Shown here one piece after another: positions 14,336 through 22,655 of a stretch of DNA of 47,928 nt. How positions within the stretch are numbered: position 1 is the first letter of the stretch; each line of letters starts with the position of its first letter. The notes below the pieces were generated by a model. It ran no database searches and was not told where the DNA came from. It was given only the letters and a program-made list of their open reading frames with translations. Source of the DNA: Candidatus Eisenbacteria bacterium (GTDB taxonomy: Bacteria; Eisenbacteria; RBG-16-71-46); NCBI GenBank assembly GCA_035712145.1, contig DASTBI010000058.1, forward strand, positions 1 through 47,928, written 5' to 3'. A program made the position numbers and the translations under genes.

Positions 14336-15846
14336 GGATCAGGACTGTCCTGTTGCTGGTCGCATGCGTGGCCGCCGCGATATCCGCGCCTTCTTCCGTG
14401 GGTGCCCAGAGCACGAGGAAGGCGGCCAAGGCGCCCACTCTCTCCTCCCAGCTGGCGGAGCAGAGAAAGCGCATCGACCAGCAGCAGGCATTGATCGAGC
14501 AGCAGCGGGCGCTGATCGAGGCCCTCACGTTCGCGGGCGACAGCCTCGAGACCACGATCGCGGCACAGACGGCGCGCCTCATGGCGATGGACTCGGTGCT
14601 GGCGACGATGCGAACTCGACTCGAGATCATCGAGAGTCAGTCGAGCTTCCCTGCCTGGGAGGACACGCTCGAGGCGCGCATCCGAAAAGTCGAGGAGGCG
14701 ACCCAGAAATCTCCCGAGCTTCCTCCCGACGTCGTTTCGGCCGGAGACTTCCCCGGGTCGATCCGCATCCCGGGGACGGATGCCGCCATCAAGTTCGGCG
14801 CCCGGATCCGAACCGCGGTGGTGCTCACCCTGGATCCGCTCGGGACCGACGACCGCTTCCTCACGGCATCGATCCCCGTCGGTGTCCCGGACAGCGCGGG
14901 GGATGCCAGGCGGACCAACATCTCGGCACGAGCCAGCCGTCTGAACATCGAGTTCCGGACTCCGGCCGGCGTGCAGGAAGTGCGGGCGTTCTTCGAAGGC
15001 GACTTCGCGGAGCAAGAGACCAACGCGTTCCGTCTGCGACACGCTTATGCACAGTACCGTGGGTTCATCGTGGGGCAGACCTGGTCCACCTTCTCCGACC
15101 CCTGGATCAACCTCGAGGACCTGGACTTCGAAGGCGTCAGCTCCGAGAACGTGGTCCGCCAGCCGCAGCTCCGCTACTGGTGGACCAAGGGCAGGAACCG
15201 CTTTGCGGTCGCGGTCGAGACGCCGTTGGTCTCGATCACGGGTGGCGAGGGCGTGAACCTCTTCCCCGACGTCATCGTTCGGGAGTTCATCGGGTTCGAG
15301 GACGGCGGCCACCTGCAGCTTGCGGGGGTTGCGCGTCAGGTCCGTGGCGAGAGCACGCCCGGTGACGTCCGCTCGGATTGGGGCGTGGGCGGCAGCCTGA
15401 GCGGCGTGTTCAACGTTCCGGTCAAGGGGCTCACCGACCGCATCATGTTCCAGGTCAACGGCGGATCGGGTATCGCCCGGTACATCAACGACCTGAACTC
15501 GCTGGGTGGCCTGGACGCGGTCTTCGACCCTGCGACCGGAGATCTCAAAGCGATCAGCGCGCTCGGCTGGTTCGTGGGTTACGAGCATCACTGGAAGGAA
15601 TGGCAGAAGGCCAACAGCATGAACCTGCGGTCGACCGTGCTCTGGAGTCTGGTGCAGGTCGACAACTACGATTTCCAGCCTCCCGACTCCTACGAGAAGA
15701 CCAACCGCCTCGCCCTGAACCTGGTCTACTCGCCCTCCGGACGCGTCGACGTCGGCCTCGAATACATCTACGGCACCCGCCGGAACAAGGACGACCAGGC
15801 GAACCACGCGAACCAGTTCCAGCTCGTCGGGCTGTTCCGCTTCTGA
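14332..15846 (+). CDS. DcaP-like outer-membrane porin with N-terminal coiled coil, second copy
   Basis: 504 residues. Signal peptide 1-25 (VLLLVACVAAAISA, cleaved near VGA/QS). Residues about 38-125 form a coiled coil rich in Gln and Leu (LAEQRKRIDQQQALIEQQRA and on), as in trimeric DcaP. The barrel then shows ASRLNIEFRTPAG, FEGDF, FRLRHAYAQYRGFIVGQTWS and an LFRF end with a C-terminal Phe, the normal Bam-recognition ending. Dicarboxylates or similar anions are the likely solutes. The GTG start at 14332 overlaps the preceding porin stop (GTGA), so coupled translation is expected. Confidence 0.87.
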   Translation: MRIRTVLLLVACVAAAISAPSSVGAQSTRKAAKAPTLSSQLAEQRKRIDQQQALIEQQRALIEALTFAGDSLETTIAAQTARLMAMDSVLATMRTRLEIIESQSSFPAWEDTLEARIRKVEEATQKSPELPPDVVSAGDFPGSIRIPGTDAAIKFGARIRTAVVLTLDPLGTDDRFLTASIPVGVPDSAGDARRTNISARASRLNIEFRTPAGVQEVRAFFEGDFAEQETNAFRLRHAYAQYRGFIVGQTWSTFSDPWINLEDLDFEGVSSENVVRQPQLRYWWTKGRNRFAVAVETPLVSITGGEGVNLFPDVIVREFIGFEDGGHLQLAGVARQVRGESTPGDVRSDWGVGGSLSGVFNVPVKGLTDRIMFQVNGGSGIARYINDLNSLGGLDAVFDPATGDLKAISALGWFVGYEHHWKEWQKANSMNLRSTVLWSLVQVDNYDFQPPDSYEKTNRLALNLVYSPSGRVDVGLEYIYGTRRNKDDQANHANQFQLVGLFRF

Positions 15847-16220
15847 CCCGATCTCCTTCTCCGATTGCCTCAACGCCAGAGGCTGCACGCAACCCTCCAA
15901 TCCTTACAAACTTTTGTAATCCATGGGGTTGGAAGGCATCCCTTGCAGCCGGCGGTGCGCGGCGGGGGTTCCCAGCGAGCGCCTTGTTTCACACGCCGAT
16001 GCACCGGATGAAGGGGCTCGCGCATCCGACGCTTTCGAAGGGGCGCGACTCCTGCACATGGCGCTGAGCGGCCGCGGTCGGCTTGGCCGCGAGAGCTGCT
16101 GAAGGACTGGTCACGAACTTCTTCAGTCAGTGTTTGGGCGCGCCATAGTAGAATCGGGCAGGAGCAAGCGAGCTCCCCCCGCCCTCCACCATGGTGCTTT
16201 GACTTCGCGCGGGTGCCGAG
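15847..16220. other. Non-coding interval between porin operon and PBP gene
   Basis: 374 bp with no convincing gene on either strand. It contains an AT-rich palindrome at 15904-15919 (listed separately). TAGAAT near 16149 could be a -10 element for the PBP gene, but no matching -35 is obvious. Confidence 0.5.
15904..15919. promoter_or_regulatory. AT-rich perfect palindrome
   Basis: ttacaaacttttgtaa consists of 7-bp arms and a 2-base centre. It stands out in very GC-rich surroundings 58 bp after the porin stop and about 300 bp before the PBP gene. It could be a regulator site or part of a 3' stem; no T-run follows. Confidence 0.35.
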
Positions 16221-19200
16221 TTGCCGAGCAGACATCTACTGGACTGGTATCAGGAACATCCAGTCGTTCGAGTCGCCACCTCACGCCGTGCCTGGCTTTC
16301 ACTGGCCGGCGCGTCGTTCTTCGGGGTGTTGCTCTGGGCGGAGATCTCCACGTCCGCTCTCCAGGCCGAGCTTCTCGCCACGCTCAACTCCAACCTCTCT
16401 TATCGCATCGGTCCGGCCGCAAGCGCCGACGACGTGGTTCAGTTCCCGAGCCACGGTCCGCTCGACGAACGCCTCGGCTATACGCGTATCCCGAAATTCC
16501 GTAACACATTGGAGCGCGTCGGCTTCCACGTCATCGAGAGGGCCCGGGCGTCCAGTGCCCTGGTCGCGTTGACGCGAATGGGAATTGCGCCCCCCTATGC
16601 CGAGCCGGATACCGCCGGGTTCGTCATCGAAGGGGTCGGAAGGCAGCCGCTGTTTGCCGCCACCCCAGCGCCTCCGCGATTCGAGAGCTACGCCGAGATC
16701 CCGCCGCTGGTGGTCCACGCCCTGAGCTTCATCGAGGACCGCCGCATCGACGACCTCTCGGTCCCACGCCGCAATCCCGCCGTGGACTGGGCGCGACTGG
16801 GCAAGGCGATGCTCGTCCAGGGCGGTCGTTCGCTGGGGCTTCAGTTGCGGAACGAAGGCGGCAGCACGCTCGCGGTGCAGCTCGAGAAGTACCGTCATTC
16901 GCAGGAGGGCCTCACCTCATCGAGCGTCGACAAGCTCCAGCAGATCGTGGCCGCCAGCCTGCGCGCCTACCAGGACGGGACCGACACGCGCGAAGCGCGC
17001 CGGCGAATCGTGGTCGAGTACCTCAACACCATGCCGCTCGCGGCCGCGCCGGGGGTCGGGGAGATCCACGGCCTCAAGGATGGCCTGCGCGTGTGGTTCA
17101 ACGCCGATCCGGAGGCGGTCTTCGAAGAGCTGAACAAGGAAACTCCTCCGGCATCGTCCGGCAAGAAGGCCGCGAAGAAGAGGCAGCAGGCGCTCGAGGA
17201 TCGAGCCTGGGCCTTCAAGCACGTGCTGGCGCTCCTCTGCGCGGTGCGGGCTCCCAGCCAATACCTGCTCCGTGATCAAGCCGCTCTCGAGAAGCGGACG
17301 AACGGCTATGCCTTCCTGCTCGAGCGTGAGGGCGTGATCGACTCCAGCCTCGCCCGCCGGGTGCGCGCGACGCCGCTCGCGATCGCGGTGCATGCACGGC
17401 CGACTCCGGCTCGCTTCGTGGTCGCTCCCGAGAGAAAGGCGCCCAATCTGATCCGGAACGAGGTCAGGCGACTGCTCGGGACCAAGGACTTCTATGAGCT
17501 CGACCGACTGCACCTCAACGTCGAGAGCACCTTGGACGTGAAGCTCCAGAATGCGACCACCGCTCTGTTCGACAGCCTGGCCGACGCGGATTACGTGGCC
17601 GCCCACGGCCTGATGGGGCCGCATCTCCTCGAAAGCGGCGACCCTTCCGCGGTTCGCTACACGCTGCTCCTCTACGAGAGCACCCCCGACGGGAACCTGT
17701 TGCGCGTCCATGCCGACAACCTCGAGCGTCCGCTGGATCTCAACCGGGGCGTCAAGCTCGAGCTGGGGAGCACGGCCAAGCTGCGCACCCTGGCGCACTA
17801 TCTCGAGGTGATGGCCTCGCTCCACCAGGGGATGTCCGATCTGCCGGAGGACGTCCTCCAGGAGAGAATGGCGACGGCGCAGGACAAGCTCACGATGTGG
17901 GCCGCGGGGACGCTGATCGACCATCCCGGCGTCGGCCTCGAGGATTTCCTGGAGCTGGCGATGGACCGCGAGTACTCGGCCAATCCTGGCGAGTGGTTCT
18001 TCACCGGCGGCGGCATGCACCAGTTCCACAACTTCGACAAGTCGGACAATGGCCGCAAGCTGACGGTGCGTCAGGCGACGGTGCGCTCGACCAACCTGGT
18101 GTTCATCCGATTGATGCGCGATCTGGTGAAGTACCACGCGGCTCGGCTGCCTTACGACGCCCGTACCGTGCTCACCGACGTTCGTGACCCGCTGCGCCGG
18201 CAGATGATCGAGGAGGAGGCCGACGCCGAGGCGCGCGCGGTGGTCAACATCGCCTATCGCGATTTCCAAGGGAAGAGCGAGGCGCAGATCGTGTCCCGCA
18301 TTCTGGGGCCGGATCCACCGTTCCGCCGGATGGCGATGCTCTACTTCGCCTGGCACCCGGGCGCGAGCGCCGACTCGTTGAGTCGCTGGCTGGCGACGCT
18401 CACGGGTGAACCCGCGATCGCGGCCGACGTCTCGCCGCGGCTCAAGCAGGCCTTTGGCAAGCCGAACCTGACGATGTCGGACTACGGCTACCTGCTCGAC
18501 ACCCACCCACTCCGCCTGTGGTGCGCAGGCCGTCTCGTGGCACAGCCGGAGATGGATCGTGAAGAGCTGATGGCGCACAGCGAACCGTCGCGGCGCGAGG
18601 CCTCGGCGTGGCTGCTCGGCACCCGCCACCGCAGCGCCCAGGACCGCCGGCTCCGCACCCGCATCGAGCGCGATGCCTTCGCCCGCATGGCGCCTTCGTG
18701 GCGCCGGCTCGGCTTCCCGTTCGAGAGCCTCGTGCCTTCGTATGCCACGGCGATCGGCAGCTCGGCCGACCGCCCGACGGCCTTGGCGGACCTGATGGGA
18801 ATCATCGTCAACGACGGGCTGTTCCGGCCGGTGCGCTGCCTGGAGCGGCTGCGGTTCGCCACCGAGACACCCTATTACACCGCGCTCGAAGCGGCGCCGG
18901 ACTCGGCGCAGCGCGTGATGCCGGCCGAGGCCGCGCGAGTGCTGCGCGGAGTCCTGGCCCAGGTCGTCGAAGAGGGCACGGCGCGACGGATCCGCGGCGT
19001 GTTCGCGGAGAACGGCGATACGCTGGTAGTCGGCGGCAAGACCGGCTCGGGCGACAACCGCTATCTGACCCGCAGCGGGCGGCCGTCGTCCATGCGCCAT
19101 GTGAGCCGCACGGCGGCGTTCACCTTCTATCTTGGCGACCGCTACTTCGGGGTGCTGACCGCGTCGGTCCAGGGTCCGCAGGCCCTGCAGTACGGCTTCA

Positions 19201-19355
19201 CGAGCTCGCTGCCGCTCAGTGTGCTCAAGCTGCTGGCGCCGGCGATCGAAGAGCGTCTCGCCGCGGGTCACGCGACTCAGCCGCCGGCCGCGACCACGGC
19301 CGCCCCCTCCGGCCGGATGCTGGCGAACAAGACGTTGCGAAGCACCCGGGAGTAG
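16221..19355 (+). CDS. Bifunctional class A penicillin-binding protein
   Basis: Peptidoglycan glycosyltransferase plus transpeptidase, 1044 residues. One membrane anchor lies at about 25-45. The GT51 domain has the catalytic Glu172-Asp173 pair (FIEDRR), GGSTLAVQLEK and VVEYLNTMPLA. The transpeptidase domain has STAK (Ser517, Lys520), STN (623-625) and KTGS (Lys940). The spacing between STN and KTG is about 315 residues, clearly longer than in Escherichia coli PBP1a, so a sizeable insertion lies around 680-830. The usual HxG part of the GT51 motif after EDR is not present (DDLSVPRR instead). The TTG start at 16221 is the first available and has weak support. It is a single gene followed by the cupredoxin gene 53 bp on. 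Confidence 0.9.
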   Translation: MPSRHLLDWYQEHPVVRVATSRRAWLSLAGASFFGVLLWAEISTSALQAELLATLNSNLSYRIGPAASADDVVQFPSHGPLDERLGYTRIPKFRNTLERVGFHVIERARASSALVALTRMGIAPPYAEPDTAGFVIEGVGRQPLFAATPAPPRFESYAEIPPLVVHALSFIEDRRIDDLSVPRRNPAVDWARLGKAMLVQGGRSLGLQLRNEGGSTLAVQLEKYRHSQEGLTSSSVDKLQQIVAASLRAYQDGTDTREARRRIVVEYLNTMPLAAAPGVGEIHGLKDGLRVWFNADPEAVFEELNKETPPASSGKKAAKKRQQALEDRAWAFKHVLALLCAVRAPSQYLLRDQAALEKRTNGYAFLLEREGVIDSSLARRVRATPLAIAVHARPTPARFVVAPERKAPNLIRNEVRRLLGTKDFYELDRLHLNVESTLDVKLQNATTALFDSLADADYVAAHGLMGPHLLESGDPSAVRYTLLLYESTPDGNLLRVHADNLERPLDLNRGVKLELGSTAKLRTLAHYLEVMASLHQGMSDLPEDVLQERMATAQDKLTMWAAGTLIDHPGVGLEDFLELAMDREYSANPGEWFFTGGGMHQFHNFDKSDNGRKLTVRQATVRSTNLVFIRLMRDLVKYHAARLPYDARTVLTDVRDPLRRQMIEEEADAEARAVVNIAYRDFQGKSEAQIVSRILGPDPPFRRMAMLYFAWHPGASADSLSRWLATLTGEPAIAADVSPRLKQAFGKPNLTMSDYGYLLDTHPLRLWCAGRLVAQPEMDREELMAHSEPSRREASAWLLGTRHRSAQDRRLRTRIERDAFARMAPSWRRLGFPFESLVPSYATAIGSSADRPTALADLMGIIVNDGLFRPVRCLERLRFATETPYYTALEAAPDSAQRVMPAEAARVLRGVLAQVVEEGTARRIRGVFAENGDTLVVGGKTGSGDNRYLTRSGRPSSMRHVSRTAAFTFYLGDRYFGVLTASVQGPQALQYGFTSSLPLSVLKLLAPAIEERLAAGHATQPPAATTAAPSGRMLANKTLRSTRE

Positions 19356-19408
19356 GTCGCGCTTCAGGGATGGCCTGAATCGGCCGATATCTTCGAACGG
19401 AGGCTTCC

Positions 19409-19792
19409 ATGTCCCGTTCGATTGCCCGGGTCGCGGCCGCCGGCCTCATGCTCGCCCTGACCTCGCTGGCCTGTGGGAAGGACGAGGCCACGAATCCATC
19501 CTCGTCGAAGGAATTGGACTCCCCCGCGCTGCTCGGCGCGACCGCGGGGAGCCAGAACTACATCCACACCTTCAGCCACGAGGGCGCCTTTCCCTATCAC
19601 TGCCGGTACCACACCACCTCGCACCATCGGATGGCCGGCACGGTGACGGTGAGCGCGTCGGGACCTGAGTCGGTCTTCGTGTCGATCACGATCGGCGAGT
19701 TCCAGCCGCAGAACGCCACCGTGAGAGCGGGCGGCCACGTGCGCTGGCAGAACTTCGACGACGGCGTCCACCACACGGTGACCAGCGACTAG
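19409..19792 (+). CDS. Cupredoxin-like lipoprotein with permuted or truncated ligand order
   Basis: 127 residues with a lipoprotein-like N terminus (LMLALTSLAC, Cys22). The first domain part, FPYHCRYHTTSHHRMAGTV, is the C-terminal copper loop of plastocyanin-type proteins (Cys65, His68, Met75). The part that normally comes first, GEFQPQNATVRAGGHVRWQN then DDGVHHTVTSD with a ligand His at 122, comes after it and ends the protein. All four ligand types are thus present but in circularly permuted order. Alternatively the gene is a two-domain cupredoxin cut off at both domains. The stop lies in a CTAG shared with the convergent LytTR gene. Electron transfer or copper binding in the envelope is the likely role. 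Confidence 0.75.
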   Translation: MSRSIARVAAAGLMLALTSLACGKDEATNPSSSKELDSPALLGATAGSQNYIHTFSHEGAFPYHCRYHTTSHHRMAGTVTVSASGPESVFVSITIGEFQPQNATVRAGGHVRWQNFDDGVHHTVTSD

Positions 19793-20493
19793 AGTCCTCG
19801 CTTTCGTCGAAACTCCACCGACTGGCGCCGCGAGAACGCCACCGTGCGACCATCGCGCAAATGTGCGATCAGCTCGAGCCGGATGCCGGTATCAAAGCGC
19901 TCGACGTGATCGAGGTTGAGGATCATGCTGCGGCTGGCGCGGAAGAAGTGATCCGGGTCGAGCCGTCGCTCGAGCGCGGCCAATGAGTGCAGCAACAGCG
20001 GCCGGCGTTCGCCGAAGTGGAGCTGCACGTAGTTGCCCGCCGCCTCGATCACCGATACGTCACTCAGCGTCACGAGCCAGGCTTCCTGGCCGTCGCGAAC
20101 CAGCAACGGCCGGGTCATCGACAGCGTGGATCCCATCGCGGCGCCCAGGCGCTGTCTGACGCGGTCGAGCGCCTGGGCGAGGCGAACGGGCGCGATCGGC
20201 TTGAGCAGGTAGTCGAGCGCCCCGAGGTCGAAAGCGCGGAGCGCGTGCTCGTCGTGGGCGGTCGTGAACACCACCTGCGGGGCGTCGTCCAGAGACTCCA
20301 GCAGCTGGAGGCCGGTGCGGGCCGGCATCTGGATGTCGAGGAAGAGGAGATCCGGCCCCAAGGCCTCCAGCGCCCGCTCGGCTTCGGCGGCGCCTCCGGC
20401 TTCGCCGACCACCTCGACGTCGCCGTGCGCGCTCAGGAGCCGCCGGAGCTCCCGACGCGCCAGCGGCTCGTCGTCGACGATCAGGGCCTTCAT
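19789..20493 (-). CDS. LytTR-family response regulator
   Basis: 234 residues: a receiver domain (IVDDEPLARREL, phosphoacceptor Asp53 in FLDIQMP, TTAHDEHA, LLKPI) and a C-terminal LytTR DNA-binding domain (VSVIEAAGNYVQLHF, FFRASRSMILNLDHVERF, FSRRQSVEFRRK). It regulates transcription on phosphorylation by the kinase encoded just upstream, with which it overlaps by ATGA at 20490-20493. Targets are unknown; the first gene of the operon, an exported alpha/beta hydrolase, hints at an envelope signal. Confidence 0.93.
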   Translation of the reverse strand: MKALIVDDEPLARRELRRLLSAHGDVEVVGEAGGAAEAERALEALGPDLLFLDIQMPARTGLQLLESLDDAPQVVFTTAHDEHALRAFDLGALDYLLKPIAPVRLAQALDRVRQRLGAAMGSTLSMTRPLLVRDGQEAWLVTLSDVSVIEAAGNYVQLHFGERRPLLLHSLAALERRLDPDHFFRASRSMILNLDHVERFDTGIRLELIAHLRDGRTVAFSRRQSVEFRRKRGL

Positions 20494-21542
20494 GCCGGCG
20501 GCTCCGCGGGAAGCGTCACCGCCGCCGTCACCATGCCGTTCTCGGCCGTGAGCTTCAGCGTGGCGCGTTCGCCATACAGAAGGCGCAGCCGCTCCTGGGC
20601 GTTGGCAAGCCCGATGCGGGTGCCGCCGGCGCCGCCCATCCGCCCCGGATTCGTGACCGCCAGGCTCATCGCACCGTTCGACTGGCGGGCGGACACCACC
20701 ACCTCGCCTCCCTGGTCGCTGACCGCGATCCCGTGCTTGACCGCGTTTTCGACCAGCATCTGCAGGAGCATCGGCGGAAGCAGTTGGTCGCGCACCTGGG
20801 CATCCGCGTCGATGCGCCAGCGCAGCCGCTCCTCGAATCGGGCAGACTCGACGCGCAGATAGCTCTCGACCACGGTCAGCTCTTCGTCGAGCTTCACCCG
20901 CTCCCTCCGCCCGGCCTGGAGCGCGTAGCGCATCAGCTCCGACAGCTCGGTGACCAGGTCCCGCGCTCGCTCCGGATTCTCGGCGATGAGCGCGCGCAGC
21001 ACGTTCATGGCGTTGAACAGGAAGTGAGGCTGGAGCTGAGCCGAGAGCGCGTCGAGCTGGGCCTCACGCGCGAGCACTTCGAGGCGCAGCCGCTGGATCT
21101 CGGTGTCCCGCCAGCGGAAGAACCAGTGGATGCCCACGTAGATCGCGGTCCACAGGATGAACGTGAAGATCCAGTTGAACGTGGTGGCGAACATCACCCC
21201 GGGCGTGCTGGTCTTCCAGGTGTAGGCTCGGGTCACGTAGAGGCCCGTCATCCACACCGCGATCTCGGTCACCAGGGCGGCCACCAGGACGCCCGCCACG
21301 AGACGCGGCGCCAGAGGGCCGAAGTCGAGCGCGAGCCAGCGGCGCCGCAGGATGAATCCGCGCCACAGATGCGAGACCAGCCCGCCGATCACGACGCCCA
21401 GCATCGTCGTGATCGCCATCCGCGCGTTGCCGAAGCCGAAGGCGCGGGACATGCCCACGCCCACGAGGCCGAACGCGCCCCAGCCGGCCACCTGACAGAT
21501 CAGGTAGGCGCGGCCGGGACGCTGGAGGGTGGCCGGTCTCAT
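20490..21542 (-). CDS. LytS-type sensor histidine kinase
   Basis: 350 residues with four or so N-terminal membrane helices (ICQVAGWGAFGLVGV, ITTMLGVVIGGLVSHLW, LVAGVLVAALVTEIAVWM, FNWIFTFILWTAIYVGIHWF), then the His_kinase domain with the phosphorylated His in QPHFLFNAMN. The ATP-binding part shows MLVENAVKHGI and IGLANAQERLRLLYG. This arrangement is the standard LytS/YehU type that pairs with LytTR regulators. The start is ATG 21542, 10 bp after the hydrolase stop; its own stop overlaps the regulator start. No periplasmic sensor domain is visible, so sensing is probably within the membrane. Confidence 0.92.
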   Translation of the reverse strand: MRPATLQRPGRAYLICQVAGWGAFGLVGVGMSRAFGFGNARMAITTMLGVVIGGLVSHLWRGFILRRRWLALDFGPLAPRLVAGVLVAALVTEIAVWMTGLYVTRAYTWKTSTPGVMFATTFNWIFTFILWTAIYVGIHWFFRWRDTEIQRLRLEVLAREAQLDALSAQLQPHFLFNAMNVLRALIAENPERARDLVTELSELMRYALQAGRRERVKLDEELTVVESYLRVESARFEERLRWRIDADAQVRDQLLPPMLLQMLVENAVKHGIAVSDQGGEVVVSARQSNGAMSLAVTNPGRMGGAGGTRIGLANAQERLRLLYGERATLKLTAENGMVTAAVTLPAEPPA

Positions 21543-21552
21543 CGAGCTCGTG

Positions 21553-22524
21553 TCATCGGGCGCTCGCGCTCGCGGCCTTCACCGCCCCGGCGGCGCCGCC
21601 GCCGAGAAAGGCATCCATCTGCGCGTACATCCAGTCGGGTGAGTCGAGCATGATGAAGTGCCTCGCCGTATCCGCGACGGCCAGCGTCCACTGCGGCGCC
21701 TGAGCATACTGCCTGCGGAACGTGGCCTCCACCGCCTCGCGCGTCGTGAACGCTCTCATCCCGTACCACGATCCCAGCACGAGCAGCGGCGAGCGCACGT
21801 CTTGCAGCCTCGCCCGCAGGTCTCGCGAGCTGAGGTCGTACATGGCATCCGCCACCGCGATTCCGTCAGACGCGGTGGCCCACTCGACCACCCGTTCGTA
21901 GCCCTTTCCGGGCGCCACCATCGACTTGAGATAGGGCGCCTGACGCTGGTACGCGGCGTACGCTTCCTGCGTCTGGCTGCGCATCCTCTTCCACATGGGC
22001 TCCATGGCCTGACGCGCCGACTCCGCGGTGGCCGTGGTGTCGCCCGCTCCACCCAGGAACGGCAGCGCATCGATGATCACCAGCGGCCCGATCGCGTCGG
22101 GCGCCGCCGCCGCCATCTCGAGCGCGAGCACGCCGCCGAGCGAGTGACCGACGATGACGGGGCGCCGCAGGTGGCGGGCTCGCACGTACGCGATCAGAGA
22201 ATCACGGGCGCTGTCGAGGAACGGTCCTTCGAAGCGCGGCTTTCCGCCGAATCCTCCGAGCGTCACCGCGTGGCACTGGTATCGCCCCGAGAACCGCGCC
22301 ACGGTCTCACGCCATACGTCGGCCGGGCAGGTGAGCCCCGGGATGAGGATCATGGCCGGGCCCTTCCCCGTCACCTCGACGTGCAGCACCGGGCTCTCGT
22401 AGCGGATTGAAGCCGCTGAATTGGACTCTGGTGGAGCGGCAGCATGGGCCATCACGGACAGCCCGAGGGTGAGAGCGCTCAGCGTCGCCGCCGACGCGAG
22501 TCTGTTGCGTGGAACCGGTCTCAT
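21553..22524 (-). CDS. Exported alpha/beta-hydrolase
   Basis: 323 residues with a signal peptide (MRPVPRNRLASAATLSALTL, ending AHAAA). The hydrolase core has an oxyanion segment LIPGLTCPADVW, the nucleophile elbow GHSLGG, an acid near LVLGSWYG and the final His in ADTARHFIMLDSPDW. The ATG at 22524 follows AAGGAGG; the longer open frame upstream lacks support. It is the first gene of an apparent three-gene unit with LytS and LytTR, 10 bp before the kinase. A sensing or signal-turnover role is conceivable; the substrate is unknown. Confidence 0.87.
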   Translation of the reverse strand: MRPVPRNRLASAATLSALTLGLSVMAHAAAPPESNSAASIRYESPVLHVEVTGKGPAMILIPGLTCPADVWRETVARFSGRYQCHAVTLGGFGGKPRFEGPFLDSARDSLIAYVRARHLRRPVIVGHSLGGVLALEMAAAAPDAIGPLVIIDALPFLGGAGDTTATAESARQAMEPMWKRMRSQTQEAYAAYQRQAPYLKSMVAPGKGYERVVEWATASDGIAVADAMYDLSSRDLRARLQDVRSPLLVLGSWYGMRAFTTREAVEATFRRQYAQAPQWTLAVADTARHFIMLDSPDWMYAQMDAFLGGGAAGAVKAASASAR

Positions 22525-22655
22525 GGTCGCCTCCTTCGGTTGAGGGTCGTGCACATTCCACGTGAGGAGACGACGGGGAGTTGCGAGATTGGGAGCAGCG
22601 GGCGCGCGACGTGTCGAACGGGCTCGAGAGAGGACCGCCGGGCGGCGAACGGTTA

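Noticed and set aside
16917-19271. A 784-codon minus-strand frame opposite the PBP gene
   Set aside because: Antisense shadow of a gene with complete GT51 and transpeptidase motifs; no ribosome site or domain.
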